Below are positions 1 through 8,469 of a DNA stretch of 64,000 nucleotides, in pieces (the first letter of the stretch is position 1; every line of letters begins with the position of its first letter). Source of the stretch: Salegentibacter salarius (lineage in GTDB: Bacteria; Bacteroidota; Bacteroidia; Flavobacteriales; Flavobacteriaceae); NCBI RefSeq assembly GCF_900168265.1, contig NZ_FVZF01000021.1, positions 1 to 64,000 of the forward strand. Reading direction: 5' to 3'. The position numbers and the translations under genes are program-made. The notes beneath the pieces are model-generated. The model did no database searches. It saw only the letters and a list, made by a program, of their open reading frames with translations, and was not told the origin of the DNA.

Positions 1-1
1 T

Positions 2-316
2 CCGGATATAAAGTTGGCATTTAAGCTTACACAAAGACTTAGAAATATATTTAACAATGCTAAATCAAAAGAAGGGGCTTATACAAAACTAGCTCACTGG
101 TACAAGGATGTGGAGGAGACGGGGTTTAAGGCTTTTAATACCATAGCCAACACCATTACCCTTAATTACAGATCTATTCTCAATTACTTTATCAACAGAA
201 GTACCAACGCTTCAGCAGAATCCTTTAATGCAAAAATAAAAGCGTTTAGGGCTCAGTTTAGAGGAGTGAAAAATGTTGAATTCTTCTTATATAGATTAAC
301 CACAATTTTTGCTTAA
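2..316 (+). CDS. Transposase C-terminal fragment (ISL3/ISAon1-type DDE), cut by window start
   Basis: The reading frame is open from the first bases of the window, so this is the C-terminal end of a longer protein rather than a complete ~100-residue gene. The segment around NRSTNASAESFNAKIKAFR, followed by a short Phe/Leu-rich tail, is typical of the DDE_Tnp_ISL3 domain found in ISAon1-like transposases of Flavobacteriia; the Glu of the DDE triad is expected in the NAESFN-like stretch. It would catalyse cut-and-paste movement of its own insertion sequence. The terminal inverted repeat cannot be identified because the left end is outside the window. It lies just upstream of a tRNA gene on the opposite strand, a common landing place for mobile DNA. 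Whether the full gene is intact cannot be judged here. Confidence 0.8.
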   Translation, partial: PDIKLAFKLTQRLRNIFNNAKSKEGAYTKLAHWYKDVEETGFKAFNTIANTITLNYRSILNYFINRSTNASAESFNAKIKAFRAQFRGVKNVEFFLYRLTTIFA

Positions 317-379
317 ACACAACAATTGGGCTTGATCCGTAATTCCTTTGTTGCGCCCTATATCACGCCTCAAAATTAA

Positions 380-413
380 AAAAGCCCGAAAACACTATGT
401 GTATCGGGCTTTT
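380..413. terminator. Bidirectional hairpin terminator
   Basis: The arms aaaagcccga (380-389) and tcgggctttt (404-413) form a 10-bp perfect stem with a 14-nt loop, flanked by A and T runs. It can end transcription of tRNA-Phe from the right and of the transposase from the left. Confidence 0.8.
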
Positions 414-417
414 AAGG

Positions 418-490
418 TGGTGCCTCCAGGAATCGAACCAGGGACACAAGGATTTTCAGTCCTTTGCTCTACCAACTGAGCTAAGGCACC
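418..490 (-). tRNA. tRNA-Phe (anticodon GAA)
   Basis: On the minus strand the sequence folds as a standard cloverleaf: acceptor stem GGTGCCT paired with AGGCACC, D-loop TTAGCTCAGTTGGTAGAGC, anticodon loop CTGAAAATC with GAA in the middle, and T-loop GGTTCGATTCC. The discriminator base is A (position 418). The genome shows ACC then TT after the acceptor stem, so the terminal CCA is only partly encoded and must be completed by CCA-adding enzyme. Length is 73 nt. The hairpin at 380-413 is its terminator. Confidence 0.97.
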
Positions 491-598
491 AGTTGCTTAT
501 TGTTGTAAGCGGGTGCAAATATATATTCATTTTTATAATCTCACAAAGGAAATTTTAAAAAAATGCTTTTGTAATTTAGCCAACACAATCAAATTACT

Positions 599-1330
599 AT
601 GAATTTAATCGTCGACGTAGGTAATTCTTCCGTAAAACTTGCTGTTTTTCAAGACTCTAAACTTTTGAAATCTTACACATCTTCAATCGAAAATTTTTTT
701 GAAAAATTTCAGGAAATAAAGAAAGATTATCCGCAGATCGCTTTTTCCATTCTTTCATCAGTAATAAAAGACACTTCAGAGCTGGAGAAAATTCTGGAAA
801 AGGAAACTAAGCTCTATTTTTTAAACGAAAACACTAAACTTCCGTTTACAAATAATTATTCTTCACCTCAAACTTTAGGAAAAGACCGGCTGGCGTTAGT
901 TGCAGCTGGTTCTTTGAAGTTTCAGAATAAAAATTTACTGATTATAGATGCCGGAACCTGTATAACCTTCGATTTTAAGAATGAGGCAAACGAATATTTA
1001 GGAGGAGCTATTTCTCCCGGTTTACAAATGAGGTTAAAAGCTCTTAACCATTTTACGGCTAAACTTCCCCTGGTAGATTTAGATGAAAACGTCCCACTAA
1101 TAGGCGATTCTACTCGAAATAGTGTTTTATCTGGGGTGCTAAACGGGGTAAGTGCAGAGCTTGATGGAATTATTGATCGCTATAAGACTGATTATAAATA
1201 TTTAACAGTTATTTTAACAGGAGGGGATACGCAAATTTTGTCAAAGCGGGTAAAAAATAGCATATTTGCCAACCCGAATTTTCTTTTAGAGGGTTTAAAC
1301 TACATTTTAGAATTTAACAAGACTCAATGA
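599..1330 (+). CDS. coaX: Type III pantothenate kinase
   Basis: It phosphorylates pantothenate to 4'-phosphopantothenate, the first step of coenzyme A synthesis, in the cytosol. The 243-residue length fits type III (CoaX) enzymes of the ASKHA fold. The N-terminal phosphate-binding motif DVGNSSVK, the central GKDRLALVAAG block, the IDAGTCITFD motif with its catalytic Asp, and the EYLGGAISPG segment are all present. Its stop overlaps the ATG of the following outer-membrane protein by 4 bp, a coupling that starts a long envelope-biogenesis run. A weak -7-like element (TAATTTAG) lies about 25 bp upstream of the ATG. Confidence 0.96.
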   Translation: MNLIVDVGNSSVKLAVFQDSKLLKSYTSSIENFFEKFQEIKKDYPQIAFSILSSVIKDTSELEKILEKETKLYFLNENTKLPFTNNYSSPQTLGKDRLALVAAGSLKFQNKNLLIIDAGTCITFDFKNEANEYLGGAISPGLQMRLKALNHFTAKLPLVDLDENVPLIGDSTRNSVLSGVLNGVSAELDGIIDRYKTDYKYLTVILTGGDTQILSKRVKNSIFANPNFLLEGLNYILEFNKTQ

Positions 1331-2580
1331 TTAAACGATTTATAGTAATCGTAGCTGTTTTTTTTACAGTGGTTGCTACAGCTCAGGAGAATGTATCATC
1401 GCCCTATTCTTACTACGGGATTGGACTTAACACTTTTAAAGGAACTGTAGAAAACAGGTCTATGGGTGGCTTAAGTATGTTTTCTGATAGTATTCACCTG
1501 AACCTTAGAAATCCTGCCGGTTACGGTAGGTTAAGAAGAACCACTTATGCGGTTGGGGGATCTCACGAGAGACTCAGCCTAAATTCAGATGCTGGAGAGG
1601 ATAACGCAAAAGTATCTTCCTTAGATTATTTGGCAATAGGAGTGCCTATTGGAGGAAATCTTGGATTTGGTATCGGGGTATTACCATATACTTCGGTTGG
1701 ATATCAAATTTTAGACATTAGAGAGTCTGTTGCCAGCAGGCTGGAAGGTCGTGGCGGAATGAATAAAGTATTTCTTTCGGCAGGTTACCAGGTAATTCCA
1801 TCTTTGAGTATTGGGGTTGATGCTAATTATAACTTCGGAAACCTGCAAAATCAAAGAACCCTTGTGCGTGATGAAGTGCAATTGGGTTCTCGTGATGTAA
1901 GTAGAACAGATCTTTTAGGATTTAGTTATAATTTTGGGGTTGATTTTCAGGAAAAACTCAAAAACGGACTTAACTTACACGCGGCAGCAACTTATTCGCC
2001 TACTACAAATATAGATGCAGAGAATTCCAGGCAACTGGCAACAATAGCTTTTTCTGGTAGTGGAGGGGAAAGAGTAGTTGAAGAACGAGATTTAAATGTT
2101 CCGGACTCTGAATTAACGCTTCCTGCAAAGTATACCATTGGTCTTGGATTAGGACGATCTAATAAATGGTTTTTTGGAGGGGAATATGTGAGTACAGACG
2201 ATAATTCATTCTTAAGTGTGAATGGTGCAGGAGGAGGAAGCGCAAGTTTTGCAAATGCTGCACAGTATAAATTTGGTGGGTATTTTATTCCACAATATAA
2301 TTCTATTACTAATTACTTTAACCGCATTGTTTATAGAGCTGGATTTAGGTATGAGGAGACCGGTTTAAGTATCAATAGCCAGGACATTAATGAGTTTGGC
2401 ATTACTTTTGGAGTTGGACTACCTGTAGGACCGGGATTTTCTAATATAAACCTTGGATTTGAGTATGGTCAGCGCGGTACAACAGATTCAGGATTAATTC
2501 AGGAAGATTACTTTAGGTTTTCAGTAGGGCTTTCCCTAACCGAAGCCAGAAGATGGTTCGAAAGAAGAAAATTTAATTAA
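1327..2580 (+). CDS. Outer membrane beta-barrel protein (putative porin/transporter)
   Basis: A 417-residue protein with a clear Sec signal peptide (residues 1-19, cleavage after VATAQ). The mature part is rich in alternating aromatic/Gly strands and starts with the SPYSYYGIG motif common to a family of flavobacterial outer-membrane proteins encoded next to coaX. The C-terminal segments (GLSLTEARRWFERRKFN) resemble closing beta strands. No substrate can be assigned from sequence; FadL-like or OmpA-barrel-like folds are both possible. It overlaps coaX by 4 bp and is followed 21 bp later by a TPR protein, so it probably belongs to the same transcript as lptC, suggesting a role in the outer membrane rather than in CoA metabolism. 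Confidence 0.8.
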   Translation: MIKRFIVIVAVFFTVVATAQENVSSPYSYYGIGLNTFKGTVENRSMGGLSMFSDSIHLNLRNPAGYGRLRRTTYAVGGSHERLSLNSDAGEDNAKVSSLDYLAIGVPIGGNLGFGIGVLPYTSVGYQILDIRESVASRLEGRGGMNKVFLSAGYQVIPSLSIGVDANYNFGNLQNQRTLVRDEVQLGSRDVSRTDLLGFSYNFGVDFQEKLKNGLNLHAAATYSPTTNIDAENSRQLATIAFSGSGGERVVEERDLNVPDSELTLPAKYTIGLGLGRSNKWFFGGEYVSTDDNSFLSVNGAGGGSASFANAAQYKFGGYFIPQYNSITNYFNRIVYRAGFRYEETGLSINSQDINEFGITFGVGLPVGPGFSNINLGFEYGQRGTTDSGLIQEDYFRFSVGLSLTEARRWFERRKFN

Positions 2581-2601
2581 CCACGATAATAAAACAAGGA
2601 A

Positions 2602-3975
2602 ATGAAAGCGAGATTTATAGCATTAATTACAGGAGCCGTTTTAGGTTCAAGTGTTCTAAGCGCCCAGTCTAACGATTGTGCAACAATGGCTGCTTTGGCT
2701 TATGATGATGCCAAGGCTAAAAATTATGATGCAGCTTACGAGCCGTTGATGAAAGTTAGAGAAGAATGTCCAAAATATAGTTTGGCTACTTTCCAATATG
2801 GGGAGCGTGCTCTTAACTATAAAATTGAGAATGCCGAAGGTGCAGAAAAAGAGCAATATATAAAAGAGCTTATTGGTCTTTGGGAAGAGCGTTTGGAATT
2901 ATTTCCAGCTAAAACTTCAAAAGGTAAGATTTATGCTGATATCGCTCAGTTAAGATATGACCATAAACTTGGTTCTAAGGAAGAACTTTATAATGCTTTT
3001 GATAAAGCTTATACTGAAGATCGAGAAAACTTTACAGGTGCTAAAAGCTTATATGCTTATTTCGATCTTATGGTAGAAATGCAGGATGCGGGTAATAGAG
3101 AGCTTCAGGACGTTTTTGATAATTACGATAAAGTAATGGCAAAAATTGAAGAAGAAGAAAATAAAGCTGCTGAAAGATTAGAGCCATTATTAAAAAAGCA
3201 AGAAGAAGGTGAAGAACTTACTTCAAAGGAGAAAAAACAAATTGAATATGCAGAGATCAATCTTAATAATTATAGTAATGTAAAAAATGCTTTAAACGCC
3301 AAACTTGGTGCCAGAGCAGATTGTGATAACCTTATCCCACTTTATAAGAAAGATTTTAATGAGAAGAAATCTGATGTAGATTGGTTACAGAATGCTAACG
3401 CAAGATTGTCTGCTAAAGATTGTACTGAAGATCCATTATTCTTCCAGGTTTCTGAAGCCTTACACCAATTAGAGCCTTCTGCAAACTCTGCTTACTCTTT
3501 AGGACAGTTAGCTGAAGCCGATGGCGACAGAGCAAAAGCTTTAGATTATTATACTGAAGCTGCCGAGCTAGAAGAAGATCCTAGTGATCAGGCTAGAATT
3601 TACTATAGAATAGCTACTAACTATAAAGAAAGAGGTAGTTTTTCTCAAGCAAGAAACTTCTATAGAAAAGCGATTAGCGCTAAACCATCTTTAGGTAGAG
3701 CATACTTGCAGATTTCTAATATGGTTGCACAAAGTGCAAACAACTGTGGAGAAACTACTTTTGATAAAAGAGCCGTGTATTGGTTAGCTGCAGATTATGC
3801 TGCCAGAGCTGCAAGGGTAGATCCTTCTATCGCATCTAATGCAAACCAAACAGCTACTGCTTATAGAGGTAGAGCACCACAAAAATCTGATGTGTTTCAA
3901 CAAGGTAGAAGTGCCGGTGAAGCTATAAGTATTGGATGTTGGATAGGGGAAACCGTTCGTATCCCACAAATGTAA
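2602..3975 (+). CDS. Secreted tetratricopeptide-repeat protein
   Basis: A 457-residue protein with a signal peptide ending near LSAQS (residue ~21). The C-terminal half (about 285-370) contains TPR-like helical pairs, e.g. ALDYYTEAAELEEDPSDQA and ARNFYRKAISAKPSLGRAY. The middle (about 170-220) is a Glu/Lys-rich coiled coil. TPR proteins act as periplasmic scaffolds; no enzymatic motif is present. It is sandwiched between an outer-membrane protein and lptC, with lptC starting 2 bp after its stop, so a role in outer-membrane or LPS assembly is a reasonable inference but is not shown by sequence. Confidence 0.8.
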   Translation: MKARFIALITGAVLGSSVLSAQSNDCATMAALAYDDAKAKNYDAAYEPLMKVREECPKYSLATFQYGERALNYKIENAEGAEKEQYIKELIGLWEERLELFPAKTSKGKIYADIAQLRYDHKLGSKEELYNAFDKAYTEDRENFTGAKSLYAYFDLMVEMQDAGNRELQDVFDNYDKVMAKIEEEENKAAERLEPLLKKQEEGEELTSKEKKQIEYAEINLNNYSNVKNALNAKLGARADCDNLIPLYKKDFNEKKSDVDWLQNANARLSAKDCTEDPLFFQVSEALHQLEPSANSAYSLGQLAEADGDRAKALDYYTEAAELEEDPSDQARIYYRIATNYKERGSFSQARNFYRKAISAKPSLGRAYLQISNMVAQSANNCGETTFDKRAVYWLAADYAARAARVDPSIASNANQTATAYRGRAPQKSDVFQQGRSAGEAISIGCWIGETVRIPQM

Positions 3976-3976
3976 T

Positions 3977-4549
3977 ATGAGATTAACATATAAGGAAATA
4001 ATAACTGGCATTGTCACGCTTATCGGCGTGACAATGCTTTTTTCATGTCAGGGTAATCTAAACGAAATAAGAGCTTTGGATATTGAAGGTGATGCGCCAC
4101 AAGCTATTGCCGAAGGGATTAATCTTAAGTATACAGATTCCGGAAGAATGGTAGCGAACTTAAAAAGCCCTAAAATGAAAGATTTTACCAACAAAGAATT
4201 TCCTTACCGTGAGTTTCCTGAAGGATTGGAATTGGAGATCTATGACGAAAATAACGAGAAAAGTACGGTAACTTCAGATTACGGAATTATTTACGATGGT
4301 ACTAATCTTATAGATTTACAGGGAAACGTGGTGATCTTTACAGCCGATAGTATGCGCCTGGAAGCTTCGCAATTATACTGGGATCAGAATATTAACTGGA
4401 TTTTTACCGATAAACCTAACACTATAAAATTTCCAAATGGTGCGCTTAACGAAGGTGAAGGTTTTGATGCTAATCAAAATTTCGGTAATTTTCGGTCACG
4501 AACCAATGTTGGGGTTCAAATAATTAAAGACGATAAACCCGATGAGTAA
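3977..4549 (+). CDS. lptC: LPS export ABC transporter periplasmic protein LptC
   Basis: The 190-residue product matches LptC: an N-terminal hydrophobic segment ending in a lipobox-like LFSC (Cys ~24), then one OstA/LptC beta-jellyroll. The recurring beta strands with YTDSGRMVANLKSP, SDYGIIYDGTNLIDLQGNVVI and SQLYWDQ are diagnostic. LptC links the inner-membrane LptBFG pump to the LptA bridge and moves lipopolysaccharide across the periplasm. The lipobox means it may be lipid-anchored rather than held by a single membrane helix as in E. coli. Its 3' end overlaps the next gene by 8 bp. Confidence 0.87.
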   Translation: MRLTYKEIITGIVTLIGVTMLFSCQGNLNEIRALDIEGDAPQAIAEGINLKYTDSGRMVANLKSPKMKDFTNKEFPYREFPEGLELEIYDENNEKSTVTSDYGIIYDGTNLIDLQGNVVIFTADSMRLEASQLYWDQNINWIFTDKPNTIKFPNGALNEGEGFDANQNFGNFRSRTNVGVQIIKDDKPDE

Positions 4550-4739
4550 ATATTTTAAATATTTTGAATACGCTTATTTATTTATAGCTGCATTTTTTCT
4601 TTTTGAAAGTTTCAGAATTTGGAATACCGAGCGCAGCAGGGCCTATTTATTTATCTTTTTTGTCTTTATATCTATACTTATGTTCTTTTTTAAAAGACGG
4701 TTTAGGCGTAAGATTGAAGAGCGTAACAAGAAAGAGTAA
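4542..4739 (+). CDS. Small membrane protein of unknown function
   Basis: A 65-residue protein with two predicted membrane helices (about 8-25 and 33-50) and a strongly basic Arg/Lys-rich tail (FKRRFRRKIEERNKKE), which should face the cytosol. I do not recognise the family. It overlaps lptC by 8 bp and shares one base with the ATG of the downstream CNNM/CBS gene, so translation is tightly coupled on both sides, which supports it being a real gene. Its fixed position suggests an accessory role in the envelope, but nothing in the sequence defines it. Confidence 0.72.
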   Translation: MSKYFKYFEYAYLFIAAFFLFESFRIWNTERSRAYLFIFFVFISILMFFFKRRFRRKIEERNKKE

Positions 4740-6028
4740 TGGAGGTTGAAATACTTATAATTGTCCTTTCCTTAATTTTATCAGCTTTCTTTTCTGGGAT
4801 GGAGATCGCCTATATTTCTTCCAATAAGATCTATATTGAAATTGAAAAACGCCAGAACGACTTTCTGGCCACTATTCTAAAGAGATTAACCAAAAAACCT
4901 TCAAAGTTTATAGCTACTATGTTGGTGGGTAATAATATTGCCCTGGTAGTTTATGGATTTTTCATGGGCGATTTGCTTATGAACTGGCTTCTAGGGCTTC
5001 AGCCATTAAACAGTGCTTTTTTAAAATATATAGTGGTAGATCTAAGCTTATTTACTCAAACGGTAATTTCTACCCTGGTTATTTTGCTTACGGCTGAATT
5101 TCTCCCCAAGGTATTTTTCCAAATTTATGCGAATTCCATGCTTAAATTCTTCGCGGTGCCGGCTTATATGTTTTATATGCTGTTTAGCTTCGTGTCGTCT
5201 TTTGTGATATGGGTTTCAGATTTTATTCTGAAAAGATTCTTTAAAACCGAAGGGGACGAAGTGCAACTCGCTTTTAGTAAAGTTGAATTAGGGAATTTCA
5301 TCAATGAGCAGATGGAAACCGTAGAAGATGATGAAGAAGTAGATTCTGAAATTCAAATTTTTCAAAATGCCCTGCAGTTTTCAGATATAAAAGCAAGAGA
5401 AGTAATGGTGCCAAGAACCGAGATTATTGCGGTAGATCAACACCAGGCGCCGAAAGACCTTGTAAATACTTTTACTGAAACCGGTCTTTCAAAACTTTTG
5501 ATTTATAATGAAACAATAGACGATGTAATTGGTTATGTGCATTCTTTCGAGTTATTTAAAAAGCCGGAATCTATAAAATCTATACTTCTGCCGGTAGTTT
5601 TTGTGCCGGAAACGATGTGGGTGAAAGATGTTTTAAATAACCTTACTAAAAAGCGTAAAAGCATCGCCGTGGTTATAGATGAATACGGCGGGACCAGTGG
5701 AATGATTACCGTAGAGGATATTGTAGAAGAACTTTTTGGAGAAATCCAGGATGAACACGATCCTGTTGTTCTTACCGAAGAGGAGTTGGGCGAAACACAT
5801 TATAAATTTTCGGCAAGGTTAGAAGTAGATTATCTAAACGAGAACTATAAATTAAATGTTCCCGAAGGCGAGAATTATGAAACCCTTGGCGGTTATATTG
5901 TGAACCATACCGAAGAAATTCCCCGGCAAAATGAAGAATTGCAGATAGATAATTTTTCATTTAAAATATTAGAAGTTTCCAATACCAAAATAGAATTGGT
6001 AGAATTAAAAATAAAGTCCGCAGATTAA
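4739..6028 (+). CDS. CNNM/CBS-domain hemolysin-family protein (CorC/HlyC/GldE-like)
   Basis: The 429-residue protein has the full family architecture: an N-terminal DUF21/CNNM membrane domain (about 1-190, four hydrophobic segments), a pair of CBS domains (about 205-340, with VMVPRTEI and IAVVIDEYGGTSGMITVEDIVEELFGEIQDEHD) and a C-terminal CorC_HlyC domain (about 345-425, ETLGGYIVNH). Family members are linked to Mg2+ or Co2+ efflux, and GldE of gliding flavobacteria is a paralogue; which role applies cannot be decided here. The old name hemolysin is historical. It starts on the stop of the small membrane protein. Confidence 0.9.
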   Translation: MEVEILIIVLSLILSAFFSGMEIAYISSNKIYIEIEKRQNDFLATILKRLTKKPSKFIATMLVGNNIALVVYGFFMGDLLMNWLLGLQPLNSAFLKYIVVDLSLFTQTVISTLVILLTAEFLPKVFFQIYANSMLKFFAVPAYMFYMLFSFVSSFVIWVSDFILKRFFKTEGDEVQLAFSKVELGNFINEQMETVEDDEEVDSEIQIFQNALQFSDIKAREVMVPRTEIIAVDQHQAPKDLVNTFTETGLSKLLIYNETIDDVIGYVHSFELFKKPESIKSILLPVVFVPETMWVKDVLNNLTKKRKSIAVVIDEYGGTSGMITVEDIVEELFGEIQDEHDPVVLTEEELGETHYKFSARLEVDYLNENYKLNVPEGENYETLGGYIVNHTEEIPRQNEELQIDNFSFKILEVSNTKIELVELKIKSAD

Positions 6029-6123
6029 ATAGCGATTAGTTAATATTTTGCTAATTATAAGTTTTATAATTAGGTTAAAAACATTATTTTCGCCCACTAT
6101 ATTTCGATAAATAACAACTACAA

Positions 6124-8244
6124 ATGGCAGTATTAAATAAAATCAGACAACGTTCTGTTTTCTTGATCATCATCATTGCATTGGCACTTTTCTCTTTTGT
6201 GCTTGCCGATGTAATTCGTAACGGAGGCTTTTCTTCGCAAAAAGACCAAAACACTATCGCAACCATAAACGGTGAAGAGGTGAGCAGGGAAGATTTTGCC
6301 CGGCAGGTAGAAGGTTATCAGCGTCAAATGGGTGCAAATGCAAGCACCAGTCAGGCTGTAAACCAGGTTTGGGAACAAACTCTTCGCGAAACTATTCTTA
6401 AAGAAGAATTAGAAAAGCTAGGGATTAGAGCTGGAAAAGCTCAAATAAGAGAGGTGATGCGTACCCAAATGGGGAATAATCCTGCCTTTAGAAATGAAGC
6501 CGGTATGTTTGATGAGAACCGCGTGCGTGAATATATCGCAAGCTTAAGATCTACACAGCCTGAGGCTTACGAGCAATGGCTTCAAATGGAAGAAAACATG
6601 GGCGATATTGCTCGCCAAAATATGTATTTTTCTATGGTAACCGCCGGGATTGGTGCAACGATTACCGAAGCTGAGCAAGCCTACCGTTTTCAGAATAATA
6701 GCGTAGATCTTCGTTTTGTGCAGTTGCCATATTCATCTGTTTCAGATGATGAAGTAGAGGTGACTAAAGATGAAATTAGAGCATATATCAAAGAAAATCC
6801 TTCGCAGTTTCAAACCGAAGCTTCAAGAAATATCAGGTATGTTTATTTTGAAGAAAAGGCTTCAGATGACGATGTAAAAGAAACTGAAGAGGCGTTAAGT
6901 TCAATGCGAGAAAACCGGGTAGAATATAATTCGGTAACTAGCAGTAACGATACTTTACCAGGATTTAATACTACAGATGACTATGAGGATTTTGTAGAAG
7001 CAAATTCAGACCTTCCTTACGATGATAGGTTTAAGTTTAAAAACGAACTGCCTTCAGAATTTGCTGATGATCTTTTCAATTTAAATGAAGGTGAAATTTT
7101 TGGACCTTACAAGCACGATGGCTATTTCAAGCTTTCTAAATTGGTAGAGACCAAAGAAATTCCAGATTCAACTAAAGCTAGCCATATTCTTGTGGCTTAC
7201 CAGGGGCAACAATTTGCGCCAGATGTAACCAGAAGCAAAGAAGAAGCTGAAGCATTGGCCGATAGCCTTGCAAATGTAATTAAAGGAGATAAAGAAAAAT
7301 TCGCTGAATTAGCGGCTGAATTTTCATCAGACCGTTCTAACAACCAGGATGGTGGAGATCTTGGTTATTTTGGACCTGGAGATATGGTTTCAGAATTTGA
7401 TAGCTACGTTTTAGAGAATAACCCTGGAGATGTTAGTGTTGTGGAAACTGATTTTGGTTACCACGTAATCCATATTGAAGAACAAACCGACAGAGAAAAA
7501 GCAGTAAAAATTGCTACTATCGCAAGAGAATTAGAAGCTTCAGAACGTTCCAGAAACAACCTGTTCAACGAAACTACTAAGTTTGAGATCGCTGCAGGAG
7601 AAGGAGATTTCACAGAAGTTGCTAAAGAAGGTAATTATAATATTAGAACCGTTAATAACGTAAAGGCTTTAGATGAAAATATCCCTGGAGTTGGACAGCA
7701 GAGAAGAATTGTACAATGGGCATTTGAAGACGAAGCTAATGTTGGCGATATTAAACGTTTTGATATTCCATCGGGATATGTTGTTGCACAATTAACAGCT
7801 AAGAATAAAGAAGGATTGATGACTGCTGAAAATGCTTCCTCTAAAGTGCTTCCAATTCTTACAAAAGAAAAGAAGGCTGAAATTCTTAAAGAAAGAATTA
7901 ATAGTAAAAACCTTCAGGAAATCGCTTCCAATAATAATACAATGGTGCAATCTGCAAATGCGGTTAACCTTGGTAGCCCAACATTACCGGGCGCAGGTAG
8001 AGAGCCAGAAGTTGTAGGATCTGTATTTGCTTTAGAGCCGGGTAGTGTAAGTAATCCTATTGCAGGAAACAACGGAGTTTACGTTGTGGAACTTGAAAGT
8101 AAGAATGAAGCTCCGGCAATGAATTCTTACCAGGGAATTGTAGAACAGGAAACTGCACAAAGAAGACAGAATGCTTCTCAAAGACTTTTTGAAGCACTTC
8201 GTGAAAAAGCAGAGATTGAAGATAATCGTGCAAGATTCTACTAG
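6124..8244 (+). CDS. Periplasmic peptidyl-prolyl isomerase, PpiD/SurA type
   Basis: A 706-residue inner-membrane-anchored foldase. Residues ~12-33 form a single N-terminal helix (IIIIALALFSFVLADVI), followed by a SurA_N-like chaperone region (INGEEVSREDFARQVEGYQ). A parvulin (rotamase) domain lies near 345-450, including SHILVAYQG, NQDGGDLGYFGPGDMV and the conserved GYHVIHI end. A second, degenerate rotamase-like region follows near 560-680. It should help fold secreted and outer-membrane proteins at the periplasmic face of the inner membrane. It is transcribed separately from the CNNM gene (95-bp gap with an AT-rich promoter-like stretch) and ends in a strong terminator. Confidence 0.92.
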   Translation: MAVLNKIRQRSVFLIIIIALALFSFVLADVIRNGGFSSQKDQNTIATINGEEVSREDFARQVEGYQRQMGANASTSQAVNQVWEQTLRETILKEELEKLGIRAGKAQIREVMRTQMGNNPAFRNEAGMFDENRVREYIASLRSTQPEAYEQWLQMEENMGDIARQNMYFSMVTAGIGATITEAEQAYRFQNNSVDLRFVQLPYSSVSDDEVEVTKDEIRAYIKENPSQFQTEASRNIRYVYFEEKASDDDVKETEEALSSMRENRVEYNSVTSSNDTLPGFNTTDDYEDFVEANSDLPYDDRFKFKNELPSEFADDLFNLNEGEIFGPYKHDGYFKLSKLVETKEIPDSTKASHILVAYQGQQFAPDVTRSKEEAEALADSLANVIKGDKEKFAELAAEFSSDRSNNQDGGDLGYFGPGDMVSEFDSYVLENNPGDVSVVETDFGYHVIHIEEQTDREKAVKIATIARELEASERSRNNLFNETTKFEIAAGEGDFTEVAKEGNYNIRTVNNVKALDENIPGVGQQRRIVQWAFEDEANVGDIKRFDIPSGYVVAQLTAKNKEGLMTAENASSKVLPILTKEKKAEILKERINSKNLQEIASNNNTMVQSANAVNLGSPTLPGAGREPEVVGSVFALEPGSVSNPIAGNNGVYVVELESKNEAPAMNSYQGIVEQETAQRRQNASQRLFEALREKAEIEDNRARFY

Positions 8245-8265
8245 TAGAATTAAGTATTTAGATAT

Positions 8266-8300
8266 AAAAAAGCCCCGGTAATTTTTACCGGGGCTTTTTT
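8266..8300. terminator. Strong Rho-independent terminator
   Basis: Stem agccccggta (8271-8280) and taccggggct (8286-8295), perfect over 10 bp with a 5-nt loop, preceded by A5 and followed by T5. It closes the foldase gene and could act in both directions. Confidence 0.9.
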
Positions 8301-8343
8301 ATGTCGTTTTCTAAAGCAAATTAGATTTCCGAAGAAAAGTCGG

Positions 8344-8458
8344 AATAAAGTCTGAAACAAGTTCAGCATGACGTGGCGATATTTGGTTTAAACCCCTACG
8401 TCACCCTGAATTCATTTCAGAGCCTGTCCCGAAAATTTTCGGGGGTCTAATATCTTTT
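8344..8458. repeat. Dispersed palindromic element (copy A) flanked by 8-bp direct repeats
   Basis: Inverted halves ctgaaacaagttcagcatg... (8352-8374) and acgtcaccctgaattcattt... (8398-8420) can form a long imperfect hairpin. A further small palindrome cccgaaaattttcggg sits at 8428-8443. The unit is bounded by the direct repeat aaagtcgg (8336-8343 and 8459-8466). A second copy of the same halves in the opposite order lies at 45860-45931. It occupies the gap between the foldase and the GHMP kinase gene. Confidence 0.7.
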
Positions 8459-8469
8459 AAAGTCGGTTT

